Below are positions 1 to 5,118 of a stretch of 6,075 nt of DNA, piece after piece (within the stretch, counting starts at the first letter, position 1; the number at the start of each line of letters is the position of its first letter). Origin of the DNA: Acetobacter sp. Lineage in GTDB: Bacteria > Pseudomonadota > Alphaproteobacteria > RF32 > CAG-239. The notes beneath the pieces are model-generated. The model was not told the DNA's origin and searched no databases. It saw only the letters and a program-made list of their open reading frames with translations. A program made the translations under genes and the position numbers. The DNA lies in the NCBI GenBank assembly GCA_023665325.1, contig JAMPED010000057.1, positions 1 to 6,075 of the forward strand, given 5' to 3'.

Positions 1-76
1 CTCTGAACGAAGTGAAGTCAAGCGATCTCGTGAGAGTATAGATTGCCACGTCGCTAACGCTCCTCGCAATGACGGG
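1..76 (+). repeat. B-type palindromic repeat, copy B1 (5' end cut by window)
   Basis: This begins inside the element; other copies start with TGTCATCGCTC. The left half ends AAGTCAAGCGATCTC, a GAGAGTATAGA link follows at 32-42, and the right half is GATTGC...GCAATGACGGG (41-76). The right half is identical over 36 bases to 3265-3300. No coding potential was recognised. Confidence 0.85.
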
Positions 77-91
77 AGGGGTGTGGAGAGG

Positions 92-141
92 GAGATCCCT
101 TGACTCAGGGTGCCGGAGTAGGGCACCCTGAGAGGGATGAC
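92..141 (+). repeat. A-type hairpin repeat, copy A1
   Basis: GAGATCCCTTGA, then an 11-bp perfect inner stem (CTCAGGGTGCC 104-114 with GGCACCCTGAG 122-132, loop GGAGTAG), then AGGGATGAC. The outer ATCCCT (95-100) pairs with AGGGAT (133-138), leaving a TGA bulge on the left. It lies 41 bases past the stop of the minus-strand glucosyltransferase-like gene. There is no U-tract, so it is not a classical terminator. Confidence 0.88.
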
Positions 142-182
142 ACAGAGAAGAGAGTATGGATGACAGTATGGGGGGGAGGGGA

Positions 183-1937
183 TTAGAGGGTGGATTGGAG
201 CGCGGTTAGGGCGTTTTGGTTTAGGATGAGGATGATGTAGTTGTTATAAATCCATAGTCCCTCTTTGGCTGGGTATGGGCGCGCCTGATGCTTGATGTAT
301 TCTCTGATGGCGGGTTCGTTTAAAGCTTCTTTTCCGGCGTCGGCACTTAAGAAATCTGTTTGGTAAAAGAAATTATATGCCTCTTTGGCATTGCCAGAGG
401 GATAATATGAATGTTGCAACAAGTTGTTGTTTGCCTTTTCATACGGTTTTTTTAGATAATATTTAGAACGGAGGCTCATTTCTCCGATTTGTAATAATTT
501 ATATTGGCGGTTAATATCAAACTCGGGCATTTTTTCTAGTCGGGTAATAATGCGCTCGGCGAGTTTGGTTTCGGCATCCCAACCAAATTTCCACACTTTT
601 TGGGCATAGGCGACTCGAACAAAACTCATAAATATGAGCAAGGTGGTTAAAATGTATGCGAAACGGCGGGTGGCGTTACCTCCTAGTTTGATGAGGGTAA
701 TAAACATCAAAGCATAGGTGAGCGGTAGGTTGTAAAAACTGATATGTGCGGCATATTCTATGGCATCGGCTTTGTTGGTGGTGAAGAATAAGGTGAGCTT
801 GCCGGCTATTAGAATGAGAGGGATGAGGGCTAAACCGCGTAAGGATGCTTTTGTGTTTGGAGCTTTGAAGATGACTGTGAAGATAGCACTTATTATTAGG
901 GCTAGGAACAGTAGCTGATATGTTATGTCGATGAAAGGAAAAGAAAAGGCGAACTGGTCGATTATGCTTTTACAAGTAAAAGTAATATTCGCCCAGAACG
1001 CCGATAGCGTGTCAGATATGCTCAAACTGTTTGCCAGCACACCATTCTCGTTTAATAACGATAAGATGAGCAAGTAAACCATTATCGCAGAGGTTATATT
1101 CACCAAGCTTTGACGCACTCTTAAGAACGCATCCTTCAGGCTAATGTCTGCGTAAGTTGTTAGTAAAAATACTTTACCTACGATGGCAACAGCGATGAAG
1201 TTTATCACTGGTGGATACGACCCTATTACCAACAGGCCCGTTACGACCGAAGTCAGGTTTTTTGCACAATTCAGATTATGACTCATAAATTTTAATTCTG
1301 CAAGTACTAATGTTAATAATGCGAGGGCGGGAAGCCAAAGGGCGCCTAGGGTGTTTTTAGCAGAATATAGCCAAATCAAGGTGTAAGGCGTGGTTGAGAG
1401 TAGTAATCCGCTTAAAACTATAGGTGTAATTTTCTGTGGAAAATTCCAATAAATCGCTAATAAAACTCCGGCAAGGCTTAATCCTAAAAATGCCCAGAGG
1501 TTATTTGCAACAGGGAGAATCTTGCCGTTAAATAACAATTTTTGCAGCCAAAAAGCGGAGAATCGACCATCGGGGAGACCTTCGGTGGGAGAAACAGCCG
1601 TGCGGATGGCTGCCCAGTCATTGCCGCCCCACATAAAGTTTATGGTATGGAACAAAAAGGCAAGGTTGATGAGGGCAAAGAGAATCCAGAAACTTTTACG
1701 ATATACGGCGGGGATGTTATGGTATGTGTTTGCGATTTCCTCTGCCCAGTCTAAATCACAACAGATATGTTTGAGGCGGGCGGAAACAACGGGGAGAAGT
1801 AATGCAAACGTGAAGATGGCTGTTATAAGACCGTATGCTGTGGCGTTAGCGAAAGGATGATGGAGTATCATTGCGAGGGTGGTCATTATCAGGCCAGCAA
1901 TTAGGGCACAGAATAGGTTAAATGTTGCTTTGTTCAC
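183..1937 (-). CDS. GtrII-like integral membrane glucosyltransferase (GT-C fold), putative
   Basis: The 584-residue protein has about 11-13 hydrophobic segments (for example residues 7-28, 35-52, 82-100, 146-163, 172-190, 197-214, 229-255, 340-358, 368-386, 425-442) and a soluble C-terminal part from about 445. After the third segment comes GGNDWAAIR (104-112) and then DGRFSAFWLQ (123-132). This resembles the acidic-loop plus GRW-like pattern of GtrII glucosyltransferases, which transfer glucose from a polyprenyl-phosphate donor to O-antigen or other surface glycans on the periplasmic side. The usual acidic pair is Asn106-Asp107 here. The C-terminal WDAETKLAERII (453-464) also fits that family as I recall it. 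The start is GTG, backed by AGGAG at 1945-1949, seven bases away. No GtrA/GtrB partner is visible. It could be another polytopic GT-C enzyme; the family call is by eye and the substrate is unknown. Confidence 0.6.
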   Translation of the reverse strand: MNKATFNLFCALIAGLIMTTLAMILHHPFANATAYGLITAIFTFALLLPVVSARLKHICCDLDWAEEIANTYHNIPAVYRKSFWILFALINLAFLFHTINFMWGGNDWAAIRTAVSPTEGLPDGRFSAFWLQKLLFNGKILPVANNLWAFLGLSLAGVLLAIYWNFPQKITPIVLSGLLLSTTPYTLIWLYSAKNTLGALWLPALALLTLVLAELKFMSHNLNCAKNLTSVVTGLLVIGSYPPVINFIAVAIVGKVFLLTTYADISLKDAFLRVRQSLVNITSAIMVYLLILSLLNENGVLANSLSISDTLSAFWANITFTCKSIIDQFAFSFPFIDITYQLLFLALIISAIFTVIFKAPNTKASLRGLALIPLILIAGKLTLFFTTNKADAIEYAAHISFYNLPLTYALMFITLIKLGGNATRRFAYILTTLLIFMSFVRVAYAQKVWKFGWDAETKLAERIITRLEKMPEFDINRQYKLLQIGEMSLRSKYYLKKPYEKANNNLLQHSYYPSGNAKEAYNFFYQTDFLSADAGKEALNEPAIREYIKHQARPYPAKEGLWIYNNYIILILNQNALTALQSTL

Positions 1938-1944
1938 GTTTTTT

Positions 1945-1949
1945 CTCCT
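1945..1949 (-). promoter_or_regulatory. Shine-Dalgarno that decides the GTG start
   Basis: Read on the minus strand this is AGGAG, seven bases before the GTG at 1937-1935. No ATG with comparable spacing is present upstream, which supports the non-ATG start of the membrane protein. Confidence 0.75.
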
Positions 1950-1964
1950 ATTAAATTTGGAGAG

Positions 1965-1993
1965 AGTATAGAAGAGATTTTGAGGGTTGTCAA
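1965..1993 (-). promoter_or_regulatory. Sigma70-type promoter of the GtrII-like gene
   Basis: On the minus strand the -35 is TTGACA (1993-1988) and the -10 is TATACT (1970-1965), separated by exactly 17 bases. This is the best sigma70 match in the window. Transcription would start near 1957, giving a leader of roughly 20 bases that contains the AGGAG site. The -10 sits in GAGAGTATAGA (1962-1972), an 11-mer also found in repeat copies B1 and B6. Confidence 0.78.
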
Positions 1994-2008
1994 GGTGAGG
2001 GGGAAGTT

Positions 2009-2024
2009 ATCCCCCTTGGGGGAT
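2009..2024. repeat. Small GC-rich palindrome
   Basis: ATCCCCC TT GGGGGAT is a 7-bp inverted repeat just upstream of the minus-strand promoter and just before repeat A2. No U-tract follows on either strand, so I do not call a terminator. It may be a separate small repeat; only one copy is in the window. Confidence 0.5.
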
Positions 2025-2032
2025 TGGGGGGG

Positions 2033-2080
2033 GATCCCTTGACTCAGGGTGCCGGAGTAGGGCACCCTGAGAGGGATGAC
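2033..2080 (+). repeat. A-type hairpin repeat, copy A2
   Basis: The inner stem is the same as in A1: CTCAGGGTGCC (2043-2053) pairs with GGCACCCTGAG (2061-2071), loop GGAGTAG. It is joined through a spacer containing TTGTTTCTTTTAAAATG to repeat B2, forming the first full A-spacer-B module. Confidence 0.88.
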
Positions 2081-2115
2081 ACAGAGAAGAGGGTATGGTT
2101 TTGTTTCTTTTAAAA

Positions 2116-2187
2116 TGTCATCGCTCTGAACGTAGTGAAGTCAAGCGATCTCGTGAGAGTATGGGTGGCGGCGCTCGCAATGACGGG
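2116..2187 (+). repeat. B-type palindromic repeat, copy B2
   Basis: The left half is TGTCATCGCTC...AAGCGATCTC (2116-2152), followed by GTGAGAGTATGG and a shortened right half, GTGGCGGCGCTCGCAATGACGGG, ending at 2187. The right half has lost the ATTGC arm seen in B1 and B6. Confidence 0.85.
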
Positions 2188-2204
2188 ATATAGATGGATT
2201 GTTG

Positions 2205-2242
2205 TCCCCCTCACCTGTCCTCTCCCTCCGAGGGGAGAGGGA
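2205..2242. repeat. C-type palindrome (CCTCTCCC/GGGAGAGG)
   Basis: CCTCTCCC (2219-2226) pairs with GGGAGAGG (2233-2240) around a short loop, preceded by CCCCCTCACCTGT. Similar CCCTCTCCC-loop-GGGAGAGGG repeats are scattered in many bacterial genomes (recalled from memory). It is a single copy here, lodged between modules A2-B2 and A3-B3. Confidence 0.6.
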
Positions 2243-2255
2243 CGCTTGGGGCGAG

Positions 2256-2305
2256 GAGATCCCTTGACTCAGGGTGCCGGAGCAGGGCACCCAGAGAGGG
2301 ATGAC
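2256..2305 (+). repeat. A-type hairpin repeat, copy A3
   Basis: CTCAGGGTGCC (2268-2278) faces GGCACCCAGAG (2286-2296). One mismatch (A for T) makes it a slightly decayed version of the A1/A2 stem; the loop is GGAGCAG. The spacer TTGTTTCTTTTAATATG links it to B3. Confidence 0.87.
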
Positions 2306-2340
2306 AGGGAAGAGCGAGTATGGTTTTGTTTCTTTTAATA

Positions 2341-2410
2341 TGTCATCGCTCTGAACGTAGTGAAGTCAAGCGATCTGGTGAGAGTATAGTGGCAGCGCCT
2401 CGCAATGACG
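2341..2410 (+). repeat. B-type palindromic repeat, copy B3
   Basis: TGTCATCGCTC...AAGCGATCTG is followed by GTGAGAGTATAG and a shortened right half ending CTCGCAATGACG. It closes the second A-spacer-B module, just upstream of the lolA promoter. Confidence 0.85.
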
Positions 2411-2448
2411 AGGAAGGATGACGGGAGGGGATAAGTGGCGGGGTGGGG

Positions 2449-2477
2449 TTGACTTATTGAGGTGGGGTTTATATTTT
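2449..2477 (+). promoter_or_regulatory. Probable sigma70 promoter of lolA
   Basis: The -35 TTGACT lies at 2449-2454. The -10 is either TATATT at 2470-2475 (15-base spacer) or TATTTT at 2472-2477 (17-base spacer). A Shine-Dalgarno GAGGT at 2502-2506 follows, four bases before the ATG. Confidence 0.6.
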
Positions 2478-2510
2478 ATGGGGGTGTGTTGATTTAACCT
2501 TGAGGTCAAA

Positions 2511-3134
2511 ATGAAGAAATTAGTGCTTGCGTTGGTTATGTTGTTTGGGTTTGCTGTGGCGGCAGAGGCGGCTGGAGCGAAAAAAGATGATATTAAAAAA
2601 GTTGAGGCGTATCTGAATTCAATTAAAACGTTATCGGCCGATTTTGTGCAGATTGCTAGTAATGGTGAAAAAGCTGAGGGACGAATCTATATTGAAAAAC
2701 CTAATAAAATCCGGATGGAATATAATGCGCCATCTAATATTTTGATTGTTGGGAACGGTGACTATATTGTCTATTATGATAAAGAACTAGAGCAGATTAC
2801 GAATATTGACTATGAGGATATTCCGGCGGCGATGATTTTGGCGAATACGGTTGAACTTGATGGGAAAGATATTCGGGTGACGGATTTTTATCAGGATCCG
2901 GGGATGACGCGTGTTGCGATGCAATATAAAAATGCGGCAGAGTTGGGACCGTTTACATTAACGTTTGCTAATAATCCGTTTACGCTCAAGCAATGGAAAG
3001 TCATTACGCCACAATCACTGGAGGTTTCGTTGTCGCTTTATGATGTGGTGACGGATGGAAAATTAGATCAATCTTTATTTAAGTTTAGCAAGCGGGAAGA
3101 AACGCAACGGAAGAATAAGTATCGTCGGAAGTAG
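2511..3134 (+). CDS. lolA: Outer-membrane lipoprotein carrier protein LolA (periplasmic chaperone)
   Basis: LolA takes lipoproteins released by the LolCDE transporter across the periplasm and passes them to the outer-membrane acceptor. The 207-residue precursor opens with a Sec signal peptide: MKK, a hydrophobic core (residues 4-18), and a likely cleavage after AEA at residue 20. The mature protein shows the family's opening pattern, YLNSIKTLSADFVQ (34-47), followed by GRIYIEKPNKIRMEY (57-71), which matches the G-x-hydrophobic-(R)PG-x-(L)R-x-(E)Y strand region. The IVYYD stretch (86-90) and TLTF...KQWKVI (149-165) fit the LolA half-barrel. The C-terminus (residues 194-207) is unusually basic. 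The ATG is supported by GAGGT at 2502-2506. The gene stands alone, divergent from the glycosyltransferase-like gene, without an ftsK neighbour. No standard terminator follows; hairpin repeat A4 starts 18 bases past the stop. Confidence 0.88.
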   Translation: MKKLVLALVMLFGFAVAAEAAGAKKDDIKKVEAYLNSIKTLSADFVQIASNGEKAEGRIYIEKPNKIRMEYNAPSNILIVGNGDYIVYYDKELEQITNIDYEDIPAAMILANTVELDGKDIRVTDFYQDPGMTRVAMQYKNAAELGPFTLTFANNPFTLKQWKVITPQSLEVSLSLYDVVTDGKLDQSLFKFSKREETQRKNKYRRK

Positions 3135-3152
3135 CTCGTTTTGTGGCGCGGG

Positions 3153-3188
3153 GAGATCCCTTGACGGGGCGTTGCCCCGAGGGATGAC
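3153..3188 (+). repeat. A-type hairpin repeat, copy A4
   Basis: The outer ATCCCT (3156-3161) pairs with AGGGAT (3180-3185). The inner CGGGGC (3165-3170) pairs with GCCCCG (3174-3179) around loop GTT. This inner stem differs entirely from A1 yet remains perfectly paired. It may mark the 3' end of the lolA transcript, though no U-tract follows. Confidence 0.87.
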
Positions 3189-3250
3189 AGTGGCAGCGCC
3201 ACGGGCAACGGTGCTAGCTGCACAGGCATAGCTTTGGCTGCGGTGTGGGG
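3189..3250 (+). repeat. D-type repeat, copy D1
   Basis: GTGGC-AGC-GCCAC (3190-3202) is a perfect 5-bp hairpin, followed by GGGCAAC and a second weak hairpin, GTGC...GCAC (3211-3223), ending GGCTGCGGTGTGGGG. It is closely related to 4796-4858. Both copies directly follow an A element. Confidence 0.78.
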
Positions 3251-3264
3251 TTCGCTTTTTTATG

Positions 3265-3300
3265 GATTGCCACGTCGCTAACGCTCCTCGCAATGACGGG
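3265..3300 (+). repeat. B-type repeat, right half only (B4)
   Basis: GATTGCCACGTCGC...CTCGCAATGACGGG is identical over 36 bases to the right half of B1. The left TGTCATCGCTC half is absent, showing that the halves can occur separately. Confidence 0.82.
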
Positions 3301-3324
3301 AAGGATGGATTGCGCTTGGGGTAG

Positions 3325-3362
3325 GAGATCCCTTGACGGCTGTTTCACAGCCGAGGGATGAC
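3325..3362 (+). repeat. A-type hairpin repeat, copy A5
   Basis: The inner stem CGGCTGT (3337-3343) pairs with ACAGCCG (3347-3353) around loop TTC, inside conserved ATCCCT/AGGGAT arms. A spacer with TTGTTTCTTTTAATATG leads to B5. Confidence 0.88.
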
Positions 3363-3397
3363 CCAGAAAAGCGAGTATAGATTTGTTTCTTTTAATA

Positions 3398-3454
3398 TGT
3401 CATCGCTCTGAACGTAGTGAAGTCAAGCGATCTCGTGAGAGTATGGGTGCCACG
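3398..3454 (+). repeat. B-type repeat, copy B5 (right half truncated)
   Basis: The left half TGTCATCGCTC...AAGCGATCTC and the GTGAGAGTATGG link are intact. Only GTGCCACG remains of the right half, and A6 begins 11 bases later. The missing GCAATGACGGG arm suggests loss, or insertion of A6. Confidence 0.8.
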
Positions 3455-3465
3455 GTGTGGAGAGG

Positions 3466-3513
3466 GAGATCCCTTGACTCGGGCAGCGGAGCTGGCTGCC
3501 CGAGAGGGATGAC
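3466..3513 (+). repeat. A-type hairpin repeat, copy A6
   Basis: The inner CTCGGGCAGC (3478-3487) pairs perfectly with GCTGCCCGAG (3495-3504), loop GGAGCTG. The stem and loop are the same as in A10 at 4862-4909. Confidence 0.88.
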
Positions 3514-3537
3514 ACGGAGAAGGTGTGCTTAAAAAGG

Positions 3538-3575
3538 GAGATCCCTTGACGGCTGTTTCACAGCCGAGGGATGAC
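3538..3575 (+). repeat. A-type hairpin repeat, copy A7
   Basis: The core is identical to A5: CGGCTGT (3550-3556), loop TTC, ACAGCCG (3560-3566). It comes 24 bases after A6, so A elements are clustered here. Confidence 0.88.
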
Positions 3576-3587
3576 ACAGAAAAGTGG

Positions 3588-3620
3588 GAGTTCTCTTGAC
3601 GGCTTGAAGAAAGAGGGATG
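3588..3620 (+). repeat. Degraded A-type repeat, copy A8
   Basis: GAGTTCTCTTGACGGCTTG, then AAGAAAGAGGGATG, keeps the TTGACGGCTTG and GAGGGATG landmarks, but the inner stem no longer pairs and the left ATCCCT arm is mutated. It is probably a decaying copy related to A9. Confidence 0.6.
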
Positions 3621-3639
3621 GTGCGGAAAAATGAGGATG

Positions 3640-3678
3640 TATAAAAGGCTTGAAATTTTATTTTTTTCGGGGCAGATT
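3640..3678 (+). promoter_or_regulatory. Possible promoter region of the Asd-like gene (weak)
   Basis: Two weak options are visible. TATAAA at 3640-3645 resembles a -10 but has no good -35. TTGAAA at 3650-3655 resembles a -35, with only CAGATT at 3673-3678 as a -10 after 17 bases. The AT-rich stretch between the last repeat and the gene is the natural place for a promoter, but I cannot fix its position. Confidence 0.3.
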
Positions 3679-3713
3679 AGCGGTATTGTTTAATTTTTTG
3701 AGAGGTTAATGTT

Positions 3714-4712
3714 ATGGTTAAAGTAGCTGTGGCTGGTGTTAAGGAAAGTGCAGGGCGTGAATTTTTGAATTTGCTCTATGAAAATGACTTTGCTGTTGAG
3801 GATGTGTTTGCGTTGGAAGCAAAGTCTCCGCTGGGAACAATTGTTTCATATGGCGAGGATGATGAACTTGATGTTTACTCTTTGGATGAATTTGATTTTA
3901 AAAAAGTGGATGCGATTGTGTTTGCAACCACTAAAGAAATTGGTCGGCGGTATATTAAAAAAGCTGTGGCGGCTGGGTGCAAGGTGGTCGATCTTTCGGG
4001 GGCGACGTTTACTGATGCGGAGGTGCCTTTGGTGGTGCCGGAGATTAACGGTGAGTTACTTGATAATGGGGTGCAGGTGGCTGGTGTGCCATCGGCAGCG
4101 GTGTATCAGATTTTGTTACCATTAGCGAATGCGGTGAAAGAGCATCAGTTGGAGCGTTTGGTGGTGACGATGTTTAATTCGACGTCTTATTATGGGCATC
4201 AGGCGATGGATGAATTATTTAGCCAATCGCGCAAAATTTTCTTAAACGAATCGCTGGTGGATAATCAGGTTGTTTTTAAAAAACAAATTGCTTTTAATGT
4301 GTTGCCGCAGGTGGGTGAGTTTATTGGCGAGGAGACATCGCTTGAATGGGCGATTAACGCTGAAATTAAAAAAGTGCTTAACTGTGATGTGAAAGTGCAC
4401 GCAAACTGTGCGTTTGTGCCGACATTTATTGGGGATGCGGCATTTGTGAACGCGGCATTTGTGGATGAAGTGGATGCAACGGCGGTACGCGAATCGATGC
4501 AATCGGTAAAGAATGTGGTTGTTTTTGATAAGGCTGTTGATGCGGGGTATGTGAGTGTGGATGATGTGCAGGGTGAAGACAGTGTATATGTTTCACGCGT
4601 GCGGCAGGATGTTTCGGTGGAGAGCGGCATCAGTTTTTGGACGGTGGCAGATAATCTGCGGTCTGGCTCGGCGAAGTTGGCTTATGGCGTGTTAGAGAAG
4701 ATGGTGCGCTAA
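3714..4712 (+). CDS. Aspartate-semialdehyde-dehydrogenase-family protein lacking catalytic residues (Usg-like)
   Basis: The 332-residue protein aligns by eye along the whole length of Asd: N-terminal Rossmann part, VPLVVPEIN (104-112), AMDELFSQSRKIF (164-176), IAFNVLPQVGEF (192-203), and FWTVADNLRSGSAKLA (308-323). Genuine Asd reduces beta-aspartyl phosphate in lysine, threonine and methionine synthesis. Here the key positions are changed. The NPNCSTIQ catalytic motif reads VPSAAVYQ (125-132), so the nucleophilic Cys is Ala128; the active-site Gln is Asn155; the substrate Arg of CVRVP is Phe234; the catalytic His of IGHS is Asp241. The GATGNVG nucleotide loop is GVKESAG (8-14). E. coli Usg-1 shows comparable losses (VPDSLTSQ). 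It is therefore probably a non-catalytic paralog of unknown role. GAGG at 3702-3705 supports the ATG. It is monocistronic, with a terminator downstream. Confidence 0.85.
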   Translation: MVKVAVAGVKESAGREFLNLLYENDFAVEDVFALEAKSPLGTIVSYGEDDELDVYSLDEFDFKKVDAIVFATTKEIGRRYIKKAVAAGCKVVDLSGATFTDAEVPLVVPEINGELLDNGVQVAGVPSAAVYQILLPLANAVKEHQLERLVVTMFNSTSYYGHQAMDELFSQSRKIFLNESLVDNQVVFKKQIAFNVLPQVGEFIGEETSLEWAINAEIKKVLNCDVKVHANCAFVPTFIGDAAFVNAAFVDEVDATAVRESMQSVKNVVVFDKAVDAGYVSVDDVQGEDSVYVSRVRQDVSVESGISFWTVADNLRSGSAKLAYGVLEKMVR

Positions 4713-4716
4713 ATGT

Positions 4717-4744
4717 AAAGGCGGGGCAGGGCTCCGCTTTTTTT
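4717..4744 (+). terminator. Rho-independent terminator of the Asd-like gene
   Basis: GCGGGGC (4721-4727) pairs with GCTCCGC (4731-4737), with one G-U pair and loop AGG. Seven Ts follow (4738-4744) and three As precede (4717-4719). It starts four bases after the stop codon. Confidence 0.9.
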
Positions 4745-4756
4745 ATGAGGAGGCGG

Positions 4757-4795
4757 GAGATCCCTTGACGGCTTGCGGGCAAGCCGAGGGATGAC
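4757..4795 (+). repeat. A-type hairpin repeat, copy A9
   Basis: The inner CGGCTTG (4769-4775) pairs with CAAGCCG (4780-4786) around loop CGGG, inside the conserved ATCCCT/AGGGAT arms. This inner stem sequence occurs in no other intact copy. Confidence 0.88.
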
Positions 4796-4858
4796 AGTGC
4801 CAGCGGCACGTGCAACGGTGCTAGCAGCACCTGCTTAACTTTGGGCTGCGGTGTGGGG
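4796..4858 (+). repeat. D-type repeat, copy D2
   Basis: GTGCC-AGC-GGCAC (4797-4809) replaces the GTGGC-AGC-GCCAC of D1, a compensatory change. The second hairpin, GGTGCT-AGC-AGCACC (4817-4831), pairs better than in D1. It ends GGCTGCGGTGTGGGG like D1, and as in D1 it directly follows an A element. Confidence 0.78.
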
Positions 4859-4861
4859 CGG

Positions 4862-4909
4862 GAGAGCCCTTGACTCGGGCAGCGGAGCTGGCTGCCCGAG
4901 AGGGATGAC
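4862..4909 (+). repeat. A-type hairpin repeat, copy A10
   Basis: The left end is GAGAGCCCT rather than GAGATCCCT. The inner CTCGGGCAGC (4874-4883) pairs with GCTGCCCGAG (4891-4900), loop GGAGCTG, as in A6. The spacer with TTGTTTCTTTTAATATG leads to B6. Confidence 0.87.
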
Positions 4910-4944
4910 ACAGAAAAGCGAGTATGGTTTTGTTTCTTTTAATA

Positions 4945-5037
4945 TGTCATCGCTCTGAACGAAGTGAAGTCAAGCGATCTCGTGAGAGTATAGATTGCCA
5001 CGCGCTTATGCCTTACGGCGGCGCTCGCAATGACGGG
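4945..5037 (+). repeat. B-type palindromic repeat, copy B6 (full length)
   Basis: This is the most complete B copy: TGTCATCGCTC...AAGCGATCTC, GTGAGAGTATAGA, then GATTGCCAC...CTCGCAATGACGGG. The interior of the right half (CGCGCTTATGCC and on) differs from B1 and carries its own GCGC...GCGC and GCC...GGC pairings. Confidence 0.86.
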
Positions 5038-5041
5038 GCTG

Positions 5042-5089
5042 AAAAAAATTAAAAAAGTGCTTGACTCTTGGGGAGAGATGGTTTAAAAG
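5042..5089 (+). promoter_or_regulatory. Promoter of the rplJ-rplL operon with an A-tract (UP-like) element
   Basis: AAAAAAATTAAAAAA at 5042-5056 sits directly upstream of a -35 TTGACT (5061-5066). The best-spaced -10 is TAAAAG (5084-5089, 17 bases), or TTTAAA at 5082-5087 with 15. An A/T tract at this position is typical of strong ribosomal promoters. Transcription from near 5097 would give a leader of about 300 bases. Confidence 0.62.
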
Positions 5090-5118
5090 CAGAGTCAACT
5101 TGAGCGGAAATGAGGTAG

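Noticed and set aside
92..141. A elements as intrinsic terminators
   Set aside because: The stems are strong, but none is followed by a U-tract on either strand. Any role in ending or stabilising transcripts is only a hypothesis.
1522..1860. Plus-strand open frame inside the membrane-protein gene (also 1542-1754)
   Set aside because: It is antisense to a long, well-supported gene, has no ribosome binding site, and its protein resembles nothing I recognise.
2001..2030. Terminator at the ATCCCCCTTGGGGGAT palindrome
   Set aside because: It lies upstream of the minus-strand promoter with no gene ending nearby and no T-run on either side.
2135..2338. Open frame across repeats B2, C and A3
   Set aside because: It consists of repeat sequence and has no ribosome binding site; the same holds for the minus-strand frames at 3392-3577 and 4630-4911.
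3714..4712. Naming the gene asd as an active aspartate-semialdehyde dehydrogenase
   Set aside because: The nucleophilic Cys, active-site Gln, substrate Arg and catalytic His are all replaced, so the active-enzyme name and symbol are not supported.
2033..5037. CRISPR-like array from the repeated units
   Set aside because: The repeats are irregularly spaced, 36-93 bases long with variable palindromic cores, mixed between families, and the intervals are not unique spacers of constant length. No cas gene is present.
1..5037. Insertion sequence or transposase gene within the repeat blocks
   Set aside because: No open frame in the repeat blocks resembles a transposase. The repeats could be non-autonomous elements, but their mobiliser is not in this window.
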